In this document: positions 25,393 to 34,092 of the stretch, in pieces
How positions within the stretch are numbered: the first letter of the stretch is position 1
Layout: every line of letters starts with the position of its first letter
Assembly: GCA_003963235.1 (NCBI GenBank)
Contig: RXKF01000022.1
Location: 1-34,092 of the forward strand
Direction: 5' to 3'
Source: Rickettsiales bacterium
GTDB lineage: Bacteria > Pseudomonadota > Alphaproteobacteria > Rickettsiales > Rickettsiaceae
Length of the DNA stretch: 34,092 nt
Made by a program: the position numbers and the translations under genes
The notes under the pieces: model-generated
The model's database searches: none
The model's input: only the letters and a program-made list of their open reading frames with translations
Told to the model about the DNA's origin: nothing

Positions 25393-25719
25393 ATGACTAA
25401 GCTTAAAATAAAAAAAGGCGACAAAGTTAAAGTAATAACTGGAAAAAGTAAAGGTAAGATTGGGGATGTGCTAAAAGTGTTTCCAACTGATAATAAAGTT
25501 ATAGTTTCTGGTGTTAATTTAGCTAAAAAACATACTAAACCAAGCCAAACAAGTGAGGGCGGAATTATACAAAAAGAACTTCCTATTCATGTGTCTAATG
25601 TAAGTCATATTGATCCTAAGACAAATGAAATTACAAAAATAGGGTATAGAATTGAGGATGGTAAAAAAGTTAGATTTGCTAAAAAATCTAATGAGACAAT
25701 TTTAAAGGAAGGTAAATAA
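25393..25719 (+). CDS. rplX: Large-subunit ribosomal protein uL24
   Basis: L24 initiates 50S assembly. The N-terminal KOW motif is clear ([20 protein letters not shown], about 7-26), with [20 protein letters not shown] after it. 108 residues, standard. The ATG directly follows the rplN stop, and its own stop overlaps the rplE start by one base. Confidence 0.96.
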   Translation: MTKLKIKKGDKVKVITGKSKGKIGDVLKVFPTDNKVIVSGVNLAKKHTKPSQTSEGGIIQKELPIHVSNVSHIDPKTNEITKIGYRIEDGKKVRFAKKSNETILKEGK

Positions 25720-26261
25720 TGTTGCTGAAATTTAAAGAGCTTTACAGTAAACATGTCGTTAAAAATTTGCAGAAAAAATTTGAGTATACTAATAAGCATC
25801 AAATGCCGAAATTATCCAAAATTGTTATTAATATGGGTGTAGGCGATGCAGTTTTAGACTCAAAAGTAATTAATTTTGCTATAAGTGATTTAACTGCCAT
25901 TTCTGGTCAGAAGCCGTATACTACATATGCTAAAAAATCAATTGCAACATTTAAACTTCGCGAAGGAATGAAGCTCGGTTGTAAAGTTACTTTAAGAAGA
26001 GAAAGAATGTATGAATTTCTTGAAAGACTAGTTTTGGTTGCTCTTCCGCGAGTAAAAGAGTTTAGAGGTTTGTCGGTTAAGAGTTTTGATGGTAGAGGTA
26101 ATATTACTTTTGGTATTAAAGAGCAGATAGTGTTTCCTGAGATTAATTATGACAAGATTGATAAAGTTAGAGGTATGGATATAACTATTGTAACCACTGC
26201 AAATACAGACGAAGAAGCAAAAGCTTTATTATCTGAATTTAATCTTCCATTCTATAATTAA
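25719..26261 (+). CDS. rplE: Large-subunit ribosomal protein uL5
   Basis: L5 binds 5S rRNA and contacts P-site tRNA. Conserved parts are [40 protein letters not shown], and [20 protein letters not shown], with the C-terminal [17 protein letters not shown]. 180 residues, standard. Confidence 0.97.
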   Translation: MLLKFKELYSKHVVKNLQKKFEYTNKHQMPKLSKIVINMGVGDAVLDSKVINFAISDLTAISGQKPYTTYAKKSIATFKLREGMKLGCKVTLRRERMYEFLERLVLVALPRVKEFRGLSVKSFDGRGNITFGIKEQIVFPEINYDKIDKVRGMDITIVTTANTDEEAKALLSEFNLPFYN

Positions 26262-26282
26262 TTTTTATAAAAAAGTAAAAAT

Positions 26283-26588
26283 ATGGCAAAAACTGGATCA
26301 GTAGAAAGAAATAATAAAAGAAAAAAAATGGCAAAGTCTTTTGAAAACAAAAGAAAGGCTTTAAGTGCTAAAATTTATGATAAAAATATTTCTTTAGAAG
26401 AAAGATTTAACTTAGTTGTTAAGTTAGCTGAGTTACCTAGAAATTCTGCTAAAAGTAGAATTAAGAATAGGTGTGTTGTTACGGGTAGACCTAGAGGTGT
26501 TAATAGAAAAATGAACATTTCGAGAAATGTATTAAGAGAGCTGGCTGCAAAAGGTATGATACCTGGTTTAGTAAGAGCAAGTTGGTAA
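26283..26588 (+). CDS. rpsN: Small-subunit ribosomal protein uS14
   Basis: S14 binds in the 30S head next to S3 and S10. The long form is shown by the 101-residue length and the absence of a four-cysteine zinc site; the C-terminus reads [20 protein letters not shown], then [20 protein letters not shown], typical of the zinc-free alphaproteobacterial type. Confidence 0.96.
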   Translation: MAKTGSVERNNKRKKMAKSFENKRKALSAKIYDKNISLEERFNLVVKLAELPRNSAKSRIKNRCVVTGRPRGVNRKMNISRNVLRELAAKGMIPGLVRASW

Positions 26589-26618
26589 AATAAAAAAAAG
26601 AATTAGGAAGTTATTATT

Positions 26619-27011
26619 ATGTCGATGTCAGATAATATTGCAGATATGCTAACCAGAATAAGGAATGGTCAAAAAAGTAAGTTGCTTAATGTTGCCTTAC
26701 CTATCTCTAAATTAAAATGTACTGTACTTGAAGTATTAAAAGATGAAGGTTATATTGCTGGTTATGCTAAAGATGTAGAAAATAGATTAATCAATATTTC
26801 GTTAAAATATTCTCGTGTTGGAGAGCCTGCAATATCTGAAATTCATAGAGTTTCTAAACCAGGAAAAAGAGTTTATGCGTCTATTGATGCGTTACCAGGG
26901 TATTTTAATAATATGGGTATTCATATTTTGTCTACTTCGCATGGAGTCATGTCTGATAGACAGGCTAAAAAGTTAAAAGTAGGCGGTGAAGTAATTTGTA
27001 AAGTATTTTAG
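26619..27011 (+). CDS. rpsH: Small-subunit ribosomal protein uS8
   Basis: S8 organises the central domain of 16S rRNA and, in E. coli, represses the spc operon. The sequence has [20 protein letters not shown] and the C-terminal [21 protein letters not shown] keep the ATG at 26619 and not the one six bases later because AGGA (26605-26608) is 10 bases away. 130 residues. Confidence 0.96.
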   Translation: MSMSDNIADMLTRIRNGQKSKLLNVALPISKLKCTVLEVLKDEGYIAGYAKDVENRLINISLKYSRVGEPAISEIHRVSKPGKRVYASIDALPGYFNNMGIHILSTSHGVMSDRQAKKLKVGGEVICKVF

Positions 27012-27020
27012 AGTTATATA

Positions 27021-27548
27021 ATGTCAAGAATAGGAAAATTACCAGTTCCAGTGCCTGCGGGTGTAATAATCAATGTTTCTGGTTTAAATATAAAAGTTCA
27101 AGGTCCTAAAGGAAAGCTTGAAAGAACCTTTGCGGGTCAGATTTCGATAGATCACGTTGACTCTAACATTATAGTAAAACCTTTGCATGAAGACGCAAGG
27201 GCAATGTGGGGTACAGCTAGAAATGTCATTAATGGCATGGTTAAAGGTGTTACTACAGGATTTCAGAAGGAATTGGAAGTGAATGGAGTTGGTTATAGAG
27301 CTACGATCAAAGGTAAATACCTTAATTTAACTCTTGGTAAAAGTCATAACACAAAAATTGAAATTCCAGTAGATATAAAAGTAGAAGTTCCTAAGCAAAA
27401 TGTTATTATATTAGAATCGCATGATAAAGAAAAGCTAGGTCAGTTTGTAGCTACTATCAAAAAGCAAAGACCACCAGAGCCTTATAAAGGCAAAGGTATT
27501 AAGCTTAAGGGTGAGTACGTACAAAGAAAAGAAGGTAAAAAAGGTTAG
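27021..27548 (+). CDS. rplF: Large-subunit ribosomal protein uL6
   Basis: L6 lies near the sarcin-ricin loop and the factor-binding site. It starts [15 protein letters not shown] and ends with the L6 signature block [20 protein letters not shown]. The two homologous halves of the protein are visible. 175 residues, standard. Confidence 0.97.
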   Translation: MSRIGKLPVPVPAGVIINVSGLNIKVQGPKGKLERTFAGQISIDHVDSNIIVKPLHEDARAMWGTARNVINGMVKGVTTGFQKELEVNGVGYRATIKGKYLNLTLGKSHNTKIEIPVDIKVEVPKQNVIILESHDKEKLGQFVATIKKQRPPEPYKGKGIKLKGEYVQRKEGKKG

Positions 27549-27566
27549 TTTTAGGTAGAGTAAAAT

Positions 27567-27923
27567 ATGAGTTCGAATAATCCAAGCTTCGTAAGAAGAA
27601 AACAAAGAGTAAGAACGAAGCTTAAAAAAGTTTCTGATAGAAAAAGATTGTCTGTTTTTAAGTCTGGACAACATGTTTATGCTCAAATTATTGATGATTC
27701 AACGTCAAGAACTTTAGTGTCAGCTTCTACTTTAGATAAAAATATTAGGAAGTTAAATAAGTCTAACTGTAATGTTGAAGCTGCAATAAAGGTGGGAAAG
27801 CTTCTTGCTGATAGAGCAGAAGAAGCGTCAATTACTCTTGTAGCATTTGATAAAGGTGGTCATAGATATCATGGTGTTATTAAAGCTTTAGCTGATGAAG
27901 CAAGAAAAAAATTGCAATTTTAA
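27567..27923 (+). CDS. rplR: Large-subunit ribosomal protein uL18
   Basis: L18 binds 5S rRNA with L5. Conserved parts are RKQRVRTKLKKVSDRKRLSV and QHVYAQIIDDSTSRTLVSAS, with the C-terminal FDKGGHRYHGVIKALADEAR. 118 residues, standard. Confidence 0.96.
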   Translation: MSSNNPSFVRRKQRVRTKLKKVSDRKRLSVFKSGQHVYAQIIDDSTSRTLVSASTLDKNIRKLNKSNCNVEAAIKVGKLLADRAEEASITLVAFDKGGHRYHGVIKALADEARKKLQF

Positions 27924-27937
27924 ATAGAGAAAAATAG

Positions 27938-28456
27938 ATGTCTAAAAATACAGATAACATGTCAGAAGATCTAGTACACGTTAACAGAGTGACAAAAGTT
28001 GTAAAAGGTGGTCGTAATTTTTCATTTGCAGCTATCGTTATTGTTGGTGATGAAAATGGCAGAGTAGGTTATGGAAATGGTAAAGCTAAAGAAGTAACTG
28101 AAGCTCGAACTAAAGCTACTAAAGATGCTAAAAACAATCTAATTAGTGTGCCTTTATATAAAGGTAGAACAATACATCATGATGTTATTGGAAAAAGTGG
28201 CGCAGCTAAAGTTTTGCTTAGAAGAGCAGCTCCAGGTACTGGTGTTATTGCTGGAGGACCACTTCGATCTATTTTTGGACGTTTAGGAATTGAAGATATT
28301 GTGGCTAAATCATTAGGTTCGTCCAGCCCAAATGCTATGATTGCAGCTACGTTTGATGCTTTAAAAAATTTGAGGTCACCTAAAAATATTGCAATGAGAA
28401 GAGATAAAAATATTGCTGAATTATCAGTAAATTCCTCTGATATTAACTCAAACTAA
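27938..28456 (+). CDS. rpsE: Small-subunit ribosomal protein uS5
   Basis: S5 helps decoding fidelity and mRNA unwinding. Its double-stranded-RNA-binding motif is [20 protein letters not shown] with [17 protein letters not shown]; the C-terminal domain holds [20 protein letters not shown]. The ATG at 27938 has GAGA 8 bases upstream; the in-frame ATG 21 bases later has none. 172 residues. Confidence 0.97.
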   Translation: MSKNTDNMSEDLVHVNRVTKVVKGGRNFSFAAIVIVGDENGRVGYGNGKAKEVTEARTKATKDAKNNLISVPLYKGRTIHHDVIGKSGAAKVLLRRAAPGTGVIAGGPLRSIFGRLGIEDIVAKSLGSSSPNAMIAATFDALKNLRSPKNIAMRRDKNIAELSVNSSDINSN

Positions 28457-28475
28457 TTAAATTAAATATAATATT

Positions 28476-28673
28476 ATGATTGAGAAAAAAACAAATAACA
28501 AAGTTAAAGTAACTCAAACTGGAAGTCCAATTGGATGTAATCCATCGCAAAGACAAACTCTTATTGGTCTTGGTCTTAATAAAATAAGAAGGGCTAGAGT
28601 ACTTGAGGATACCGCTTCTATTAGAGGTATGATTAAAAAAGTAAAACATTTAATAAGTGTTGAATCTCTATAG
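28476..28673 (+). CDS. rpmD: Large-subunit ribosomal protein uL30
   Basis: L30 is a small ferredoxin-like protein of the 50S subunit. Typical sequence is [20 protein letters not shown] and [20 protein letters not shown], ending [10 protein letters not shown]. 65 residues. No ribosome-binding site precedes the ATG, so it may depend on translation from rpsE. Confidence 0.94.
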   Translation: MIEKKTNNKVKVTQTGSPIGCNPSQRQTLIGLGLNKIRRARVLEDTASIRGMIKKVKHLISVESL

Positions 28674-28687
28674 TAAAGGAAAATAAT

Positions 28688-29137
28688 ATGAAATTAAATA
28701 CATTATTTAATATACCAGGTTCTAAGAAAAATAGAAAAAGAGTTGGTAGAGGAAATGCAAGTGGTACTGGCAGAACATGTGGTAAAGGGGAAAAAGGACA
28801 AAAATCAAGATCTGGTGTAGCTATAAAGACAGAAGGTGGACAAATGCCTTTAATTAAGCGTTTGCCAAAAAGAGGATTTAATTGTCTTAGCTCAACTACA
28901 TATACTCCAATTAGCCTAGCAGATATTGAAGCCTTAATTTTAATGAATAAAATTGATGTTAATAATGAGATTAATAAGGAATTACTAGTTAATGTCGGTT
29001 ATATCAAGAGTCAGAAAGTTTCAGTAAAACTTTTGGGTGGAATTGATGATTTTAATTATAAATTAATCGTTGATTTGGATGCCTATTCTAAAGTTGCAAA
29101 ATCTGCAATTGAGAATGCTGGCGGTCAAATATTATAA
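28688..29137 (+). CDS. rplO: Large-subunit ribosomal protein uL15
   Basis: L15 helps late 50S assembly. The Gly-rich N-terminal RNA-binding tail is clear (KKNRKRVGRGNASGTGRTCG, then GEKGQKSRSG), as is MPLIKRLPKRGFNC. An AAGGA site stands in front of the ATG. 149 residues, standard. Confidence 0.96.
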   Translation: MKLNTLFNIPGSKKNRKRVGRGNASGTGRTCGKGEKGQKSRSGVAIKTEGGQMPLIKRLPKRGFNCLSSTTYTPISLADIEALILMNKIDVNNEINKELLVNVGYIKSQKVSVKLLGGIDDFNYKLIVDLDAYSKVAKSAIENAGGQIL

Positions 29138-29149
29138 AAAGAAATTGTA

Positions 29150-30436
29150 ATGCAAAAATCAAGTGGAGAGCTAAGTAAAAGAATCTTATTTACATTAAGT
29201 GTTTTAATTGTATGTAGAATTGGTTCTTTTATTCCTATTCCTGGAATTGACTCAATAGCTTTAGCTAGTTTTGCTCAGCAAAACCAAGGTGGTATATTAG
29301 GCATGTTTAACATGCTTTCTGGTGGGTCATTAGAGAGAATGTCAATTTTTGCTTTGGCTATTATGCCTTACATTACTGCATCTATTGTAATTCAATTAAT
29401 GACAATTGCATATAAGCCATTAGAAAATCTAAAAAAAGATGGAGAAGTTGGGAGACGTAAAATAAATCAATTATCACGTTATTTAACGGTTCTGTTTGCT
29501 TCTTTTCAAGCTTATGGTGTTACTATTGGGCTTGAAAATACAGTTACTCCATTTGGTCCTATTGTCATAATTGCGCCACTAATTTTTAAGTTTTCTACTA
29601 TAGTCACATTAGTGGTAGGTACGATGTTTTTGATGTGGTTAGGTGAACAAATTTCGTCAAGAGGCATAGGTAATGGTACTTCATTAATAATTTTTATAGG
29701 AATTGTCTCTGGTTTGCCAAGTGCTATTATCAGCATGTTTGAACTTGCGCGTAAAGGAGCTATATCACCAATAATAGTTTTAACAATTTGTATTGGCGTA
29801 TTGGTGATGATTGCAACTATTATTTTCTTTGAGCGCGCTCAAAGAAAAGTTTTAGTTCAATATCCAAAAAGACAAGTGGGTAATAAAATTTTTGGTGGTG
29901 ATTCTACGCACATGCCTTTGAAATTAAATACATCTGGCGTTATACCACCAATTTTTGCAAGTTCAGTATTATTGTTTCCAGCTACGATTTCTGATTTTTC
30001 AGGTAATTCAGAATTTATGGGGTTAATATCACGTTATTTGGGGCATGGGAAGCCGTTATTTATAATAATGTATATTTTACTAATAATGTTTTTTAGTTTC
30101 TTTTATACAGCGGTTGTCTTTAACTCTGAGGAAACTGCGAATAATTTAAGAAAGCACGGAGCTTATGTACCAGGTAGAAGGCCTGGAAAAAATACCGCTG
30201 AATATTTTGATTATTTACTTACGCGTTTAACGGTGATTGGAAGTATTTATTTATCTGTTATTTGTATTGTACCTGAATTAATGATGAATAAGTTGTCTGT
30301 GGCATTTGCATTAGGTGGTACAAGCTTTTTAATCGTAGTGAATGTGGTGCTTGATACTTTTACTCAAATTCAAACTCATCTTTTTAGTTCACGCTATGAA
30401 GGATTGGTTAAAAAAATGAGGCTGAAAGATAAATGA
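29150..30436 (+). CDS. secY: Protein translocase channel SecY
   Basis: SecY is the channel subunit of the Sec translocon, to which the SecD/YajC proteins of this window also belong. Ten hydrophobic segments are seen, with the family motifs FIPIPGID after the first, [27 protein letters not shown] in the second, and the C-terminal loop [20 protein letters not shown]. 428 residues; the cytoplasmic N-terminus before helix 1 is short. Its TGA overlaps the adk ATG by four bases. Confidence 0.97.
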   Translation: MQKSSGELSKRILFTLSVLIVCRIGSFIPIPGIDSIALASFAQQNQGGILGMFNMLSGGSLERMSIFALAIMPYITASIVIQLMTIAYKPLENLKKDGEVGRRKINQLSRYLTVLFASFQAYGVTIGLENTVTPFGPIVIIAPLIFKFSTIVTLVVGTMFLMWLGEQISSRGIGNGTSLIIFIGIVSGLPSAIISMFELARKGAISPIIVLTICIGVLVMIATIIFFERAQRKVLVQYPKRQVGNKIFGGDSTHMPLKLNTSGVIPPIFASSVLLFPATISDFSGNSEFMGLISRYLGHGKPLFIIMYILLIMFFSFFYTAVVFNSEETANNLRKHGAYVPGRRPGKNTAEYFDYLLTRLTVIGSIYLSVICIVPELMMNKLSVAFALGGTSFLIVVNVVLDTFTQIQTHLFSSRYEGLVKKMRLKDK

Positions 30437-31080
30437 TAAAGAAAATAATCATTCTTATTGGGTTGCCTGGTTCTGGCAAAGGTACACAGGGTGGGATTAT
30501 TTCGAAATTAATGGCTATACCTCATATTTCTACTGGAGATATATTTCGAAAAATGATAAAAGAAGATTCAAAAGAATCTGAATTGCTTTCAAAATATATG
30601 AAAGAGGGAAAATTAATTCCTTCAGACTTAGTAAATAAAATTGTTCGAAGCTATATACTATCTGATGAATGCAAAAATGGTTGTATTCTTGATGGTTATC
30701 CTAGAACCTTAAAGCAAGCTGAGTATTTTATTGAAAATATTTCTACGGATATTATTAGTATTTTCTTTGATTTGGATACTGAGACTGCAAGTAAAAGGAT
30801 TTTAGGACGCGTCAGTTGTAGCCAATGCGACACAATTTATAATGAGTATTTTGATAAGCCTTTGAAAGAGGGCGAGTGTGATTATTGTGGCTCACATAAT
30901 TTTTCTGCAAGAGCTGATGATGATGAGACTACTATTAAATTAAGATTGGAAGAATATAAAACTGAAACACTTCCAATGGTTGATTATTACAAGAAGAGAG
31001 GAAGATTTTTTGCGGTGAATGCTATGCAGAATAAGCAAAAAATCGCTGAGGAAGTATCAGAGATTATAAAAAAGATTTGA
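30433..31080 (+). CDS. adk: Adenylate kinase
   Basis: Adenylate kinase interconverts ATP, ADP and AMP in the cytoplasm. The P-loop is GLPGSGKGT (10-18), the AMP-binding helix has [12 protein letters not shown], and LDGYPRT (87-92) is the second signature. The lid (about 126-163) holds four Cys, C129, C132, C149 and C152, the pattern of zinc-binding adenylate kinases. 215 residues. Translation is coupled to secY by the ATGA overlap. This secY-adk order is normal for alphaproteobacteria. Confidence 0.97.
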   Translation: MIKKIIILIGLPGSGKGTQGGIISKLMAIPHISTGDIFRKMIKEDSKESELLSKYMKEGKLIPSDLVNKIVRSYILSDECKNGCILDGYPRTLKQAEYFIENISTDIISIFFDLDTETASKRILGRVSCSQCDTIYNEYFDKPLKEGECDYCGSHNFSARADDDETTIKLRLEEYKTETLPMVDYYKKRGRFFAVNAMQNKQKIAEEVSEIIKKI

Positions 31081-31142
31081 CTTTGTCGTAAATTTTTATA
31101 TTATTCTGATTCTAATTATTTTTATAAAATTGGAGAGTTTTT

Positions 31143-31511
31143 GTGGCAAGGATTGCGGGTGTAAATATTCCATCAAATAAAAGACTAGTAATTAGTCTAA
31201 CTTATATTCACGGTATAGGGCTAACATTAGCTAAAAAGCTTTGTGAGATTACCAAAATTTCTGAAAGTAAAAGAGTTAAAGATCTTGATGATCAAGAATT
31301 AATTTTAATTAGAAATGAAATTGATAAAAACTTTATTGTTGAAGGTAATTTAAGAAAGGAAGTTAGTCTTAATATTAAAAAGAAAAAAGATATTCGTAAT
31401 TATCAAGGTTTAAGACATATTAGAAGATTACCAGTACGTGGACAGAATACGCATTCTAATGCGAGAACTAGAAAAGGTAAGGCTGTTGCGATTGCTGGCA
31501 AGAAGAAATAA
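31143..31511 (+). CDS. rpsM: Small-subunit ribosomal protein uS13
   Basis: S13 contacts tRNA and the L5 bridge at the top of the 30S head. It begins [20 protein letters not shown] and ends with the basic segment [20 protein letters not shown]. The start is a GTG with GGAGAG (31132-31137) five bases upstream. 122 residues. rpmJ, which in many genomes precedes rpsM, is not present in the 62-base spacer. Confidence 0.97.
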   Translation: MARIAGVNIPSNKRLVISLTYIHGIGLTLAKKLCEITKISESKRVKDLDDQELILIRNEIDKNFIVEGNLRKEVSLNIKKKKDIRNYQGLRHIRRLPVRGQNTHSNARTRKGKAVAIAGKKK

Positions 31512-31544
31512 TCTGAACAGGAAAATAATTTAAGGACATATATA

Positions 31545-31928
31545 ATGATTCCAACAAATAAAACAAAAAAGAAGAAAAAAAATATTAGCTTAGCTATAAT
31601 TCATATTAAAGCTACGTTTAATAATACCATTGTTACAGTTACTGATATACAAGGTAATGTAATAGCATTTTCTACTGCAGGATCTCATGGTTTTAAAGGC
31701 GCTAAAAAAGCAACTCCATATGCTGCGCAAAAAACTGTGGATAAGGTAGCTGACGAAGCGAAAGAACATGGAGTTAAAACATCTTCAATAAGAGTGAAAG
31801 GAGCGGGATCTCAAGCGGAATCAGCAATAAGAGCTTGGTTTAGTAAAAATATTGTAGTAACTTCTATAGTTAACGTGTCAAAGGTTCCTCACAATGGTGT
31901 AAGAGCTCCTAAAAGAAGAAGAGTATAG
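31545..31928 (+). CDS. rpsK: Small-subunit ribosomal protein uS11
   Basis: S11 lies on the 30S platform close to the E site. Typical blocks are [40 protein letters not shown], and the C-terminal [14 protein letters not shown]. An AAGGA site precedes the ATG. 127 residues, standard. Confidence 0.97.
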   Translation: MIPTNKTKKKKKNISLAIIHIKATFNNTIVTVTDIQGNVIAFSTAGSHGFKGAKKATPYAAQKTVDKVADEAKEHGVKTSSIRVKGAGSQAESAIRAWFSKNIVVTSIVNVSKVPHNGVRAPKRRRV

Positions 31929-31949
31929 AACATTTAAGGAAAATATATT

Positions 31950-32975
31950 ATGTTATCACTGAATAAGAATTGGAATTCATTGATTAAGCCATCAAAAATT
32001 GCTTATGATGGAAAAAATGATGTTGCAAATGTAGCAAATATTATTATAGATCCATTAGAACGTGGGTTTGGTTTAACTCTTGGTAATGCTCTGCGTAGAG
32101 TTTTGCTTTCATCTCTTCAGGGTTCAGCTATAACTGCGGTGAAAATTCTAGGTGTAGTTCACGAATTTTCTGCAAAATCAGGAATAAAAGAAGATTTAAT
32201 TGATGTAATTTTAAATCTTAAAAAAGTTGCAATCAAAATTAATTCTGCTGAGAAAAAAACTATACGCGTTAAATTAAAAGGACCATGCGTTGTCAAAGCA
32301 GGAATGATTGAAACTGGTTCTGACGTAGAAATTTTAAATCCAGATCAAATTATTTGTACTCTTTCAAAAGATGCCGAATTAGAAATGGAGCTTTATTGTG
32401 AAACTGGGAAAGGTTATGTACCAGCTGGTAGCGGTAAATCAAAAGATTTGCCGATAGGAGTTATTGCTATTGATGCATTATTCAGTCCAGTAAAAAAAGT
32501 TTCATATAAAGTTGAAGATACGCGAGTTGGTCAGATAACTGATTACGATAAATTAATTATGTCAATAGAGACTGATGGTTCAATAACCCCGGAAATGGCT
32601 ATTGCTTTATCTGCAAGAATACTGCAAGACCAACTTCAATTATTCATAACTTTTGAAGAAGAAGAAGAAATTAAGGGCGAAATTGAAGAAGAACTGGAAT
32701 ATAATCCTGTTCTTTTAAAGAAGGTGGATGAGCTTGAACTCTCAGTTAGATCAAAAAATTGTTTACAAAATGACAATATAGTTTATATTGGTGACTTAGT
32801 TAATAAGACAGAAGCAGAAATGCTGCGTACTCCAAATTTTGGTAGAAAATCACTTAATGAATTAAAAGAAGTGTTATCTAGTTATAACCTAAAATTTGGT
32901 ATGGAAATTTTAGATTGGCCACCAGAAAATATTGAAGAATTGGCTAAAAAATACGAAGATTCATATAAATATTAA
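31950..32975 (+). CDS. rpoA: RNA polymerase alpha subunit
   Basis: Alpha dimers start RNA polymerase assembly, and the C-terminal domain contacts UP elements and activators. The N-terminal domain shows [20 protein letters not shown] and [14 protein letters not shown]; after an acidic linker ([18 protein letters not shown]) comes the C-terminal domain with LSVRSKNCL, including the conserved DNA-contacting Arg, and [19 protein letters not shown]. 341 residues. SD AAGGA precedes the ATG. Confidence 0.98.
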   Translation: MLSLNKNWNSLIKPSKIAYDGKNDVANVANIIIDPLERGFGLTLGNALRRVLLSSLQGSAITAVKILGVVHEFSAKSGIKEDLIDVILNLKKVAIKINSAEKKTIRVKLKGPCVVKAGMIETGSDVEILNPDQIICTLSKDAELEMELYCETGKGYVPAGSGKSKDLPIGVIAIDALFSPVKKVSYKVEDTRVGQITDYDKLIMSIETDGSITPEMAIALSARILQDQLQLFITFEEEEEIKGEIEEELEYNPVLLKKVDELELSVRSKNCLQNDNIVYIGDLVNKTEAEMLRTPNFGRKSLNELKEVLSSYNLKFGMEILDWPPENIEELAKKYEDSYKY

Positions 32976-33059
32976 GTTTGTATATAACTAGTTTGATAGT
33001 AACTAAAAATTTAAAAGTAATTGATTTGCAGATATAGCAGAATATTTAGGTAACAAAAG

Positions 33060-33479
33060 ATGAGACATAAGCTAAAAGGATTAAAATTAAATAGAACTTC
33101 ATCTCATAGAAAAGCCATGTTTGCAAACATGGCAACTTCATTGGTAATGAATGAGCAAATTCAAACTACACTCCCTAAAGCAAAAGCTTTAAGGCCAATA
33201 GTTGAGCAATTAGTTACTAAAGCCAGAAAGGGCACATTAGCTGCAAGAAGAGATATTATATCACGCATCAAAGATAAAGATGCAGTGCAAAAATTAATGT
33301 CAGTTTTAGCAGAAAGGTACAAAGTACGTCCTGGTGGATATACTCGTATTATTAAAGATGGATTTAGATATGGTGATAAAGCGCCAATAGCCTATATTGA
33401 ATTTGTTGATAGAGATGTAAGTGCTAAAGGTTCTATGACTCCTAAAATAGTTCAAACAGAAACAGAAATTCAAGAATAA
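33060..33479 (+). CDS. rplQ: Large-subunit ribosomal protein bL17
   Basis: L17 binds at the bottom of the 50S subunit near the tunnel exit. It begins [20 protein letters not shown] and shows [20 protein letters not shown] with [16 protein letters not shown], then RPGGYTRI. 139 residues with a Thr/Gln-rich tail. rpsT follows 8 bases after the stop. Confidence 0.97.
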   Translation: MRHKLKGLKLNRTSSHRKAMFANMATSLVMNEQIQTTLPKAKALRPIVEQLVTKARKGTLAARRDIISRIKDKDAVQKLMSVLAERYKVRPGGYTRIIKDGFRYGDKAPIAYIEFVDRDVSAKGSMTPKIVQTETEIQE

Positions 33480-33487
33480 GGTTTATT

Positions 33488-33763
33488 ATGGCTAATCATT
33501 TATCTACTAAAAAAGCAATTAGAAAAACCATACGTGTGACAGAAATAAATAAAAATAGAAAAAGTCGCATCAAAACATATATAAAGAAAGTCTTGGTAGC
33601 AGTAAAATCTGGTTCAGTTGAAGAAATTAAAAAATCTTTTATCGAAGCTCAATCAGAAATTATGAGAGGAGCGGCATGTAAGTTAATTCCAAAAAATACA
33701 GCTGCTCGTAGAGTTAGTCGTTTAGCTCGAATTGTTAAAGAAGCTTCTTTAAATCTAGCGTGA
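33488..33763 (+). CDS. rpsT: Small-subunit ribosomal protein bS20
   Basis: S20 is a three-helix primary-binding protein of 16S rRNA. It starts MANHLSTKKAIRKTIRVTEI with the basic NKNRKSRIKTYIKKVL and ends IPKNTAARRVSRLARIVKEA. 91 residues, close to relatives, so it appears intact. In other genomes rpsT is usually away from rplQ; here it continues the superoperon. Its last codons overlap the end of a foreign-looking minus-strand frame. Confidence 0.95.
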   Translation: MANHLSTKKAIRKTIRVTEINKNRKSRIKTYIKKVLVAVKSGSVEEIKKSFIEAQSEIMRGAACKLIPKNTAARRVSRLARIVKEASLNLA

Positions 33764-33916
33764 GCGTTGTTCGCGATCAGCTAAAGCAAGGAACGGATTA
33801 AGTTTTTGCTGCTTGGCAGTTGCGTATAATGACTTGATTCTTTCTAAGAATCTGTCGCCTCTGTTGGTAGTCTTCAGGAAACCATACGCGTCAAGATAAG
33901 GGAAGAGATAGGAATT
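33755..33916 (-). pseudogene. C-terminal relic of a transposase-like protein (possibly IS66 type)
   Basis: On the minus strand an open frame without any ATG runs between two stops and gives 53 residues, with YGFLKTTNRGDRFLERIKSL then YATAKQQKLNPFLALADREQ near its end. The ERI-x-SLY-x-TAK-x3-LNPF pattern resembles the C-terminus of IS66-type transposases (SLIETAK-x2-GLNP), from memory and not from a search. G+C in 33761-33900 is near 44% by hand count, well above the surroundings. The fragment has no start and overlaps the last 9 bases of rpsT, so it is a truncated remnant. Confidence 0.4.
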
Positions 33917-34092
33917 TTAATAAACTCAGGGTAGAAATTCTACCTTTCCTAGTCCGACCGCCAAAACTCTTCTAAGCGTTTAAAATAAAGGGGTATAGCA
34001 TCAGGGCCTACGCATGAAAATAATTTAGAGGTTTTCAGTCACTAAAAAGATTATAGTTTTCTTAAACTTTTAACAAATTTAAGAAGATGAAA
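33917..34092. other. Gene-free end of the window, probably more of the inserted relic
   Basis: I see no intact gene. A 15-base near-perfect palindrome, GGTAGAA-A-TTCTACC, lies at 33930-33944. On the minus strand a short frame that ends GPDAIPLYFKRLEEFWRSD before a stop at 33949-33959 looks like another protein fragment, about two dozen residues long. The last 70 bases return to AT-rich composition like the host DNA. Confidence 0.35.

Noticed and set aside
31081..31142. rpmJ (L36) between adk and rpsM
   Set aside because: The spacer is only 62 bases and holds no small cysteine-rich frame.
1..34092. CRISPR array, integrase, toxin-antitoxin or phage-defence genes
   Set aside because: No regularly spaced repeats and no gene with those motifs was seen on either strand; all long frames are accounted for by the listed genes or by antisense shadows.

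Overview
The window comes from an AT-rich alphaproteobacterium. Gene content points to the order Rickettsiales and probably the family Rickettsiaceae. The main clues are a virB8-virB9-virB10-virB11-virD4 type IV secretion cluster of the rickettsial (rvh) kind, a tuf gene with tRNA-Tyr and tRNA-Gly upstream and rpsJ downstream, a compact S10-spc-alpha ribosomal superoperon without rpmJ, and sparse small regulators. The species cannot be fixed from sequence reading alone.

Positions 1-9200: a minus-strand rpsF-rpsR-rplI operon is divergent from a plus-strand envelope cluster. That cluster holds an OmpR/PhoB-type regulator with a degenerate receiver, an MsbA-type lipid exporter, yajC and secD, and it ends at a clear intrinsic terminator. 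A 300-base stretch that appears gene-free, with a 17-base tandem repeat, follows. Next come a divergent GT4 glycosyltransferase / ABHD10-like alpha/beta-hydrolase pair and a minus-strand lipoprotein of unknown role.

Positions 9200-18300: two overlapping small frames that look like one coiled-coil gene split by a frameshift, tRNA-Leu(CAA) with a good promoter, a cytochrome b561, a Ppx/GppA-family protein, and then (all minus strand) virD4, virB11, virB10, a short virB9 and virB8, transcribed in the order B8 to D4. Upstream of virB8 is an rlmB/trmH-type rRNA methyltransferase. The vir genes are tightly packed, with stop/start overlaps. They would supply the inner-membrane scaffold (B8), periplasmic/outer-membrane core parts (B9, B10), the ATPase (B11) and the coupling protein (D4). 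VirB3, B4 and B6 are not in the window.

Positions 18300-34092: tRNA-Tyr, tRNA-Gly and tuf, then 26 ribosomal or housekeeping genes on the plus strand: rpsJ to rplP, rpmC to rplO, secY, adk, rpsM, rpsK, rpoA, rplQ, rpsT. Directly at the end of rpsT the base composition changes, and the minus strand carries what looks like a C-terminal relic of a transposase (weak resemblance to IS66).

I did not find a convincing new multi-gene system. The most interesting items are the response regulator lacking its phosphorylation residues, the clean loss of the VirB9 C-terminal domain next to a VirB10 with a long extra helical segment, the ABHD10-like hydrolase, the split coiled-coil gene, and several long perfect hairpins between genes that lack a U-tract.
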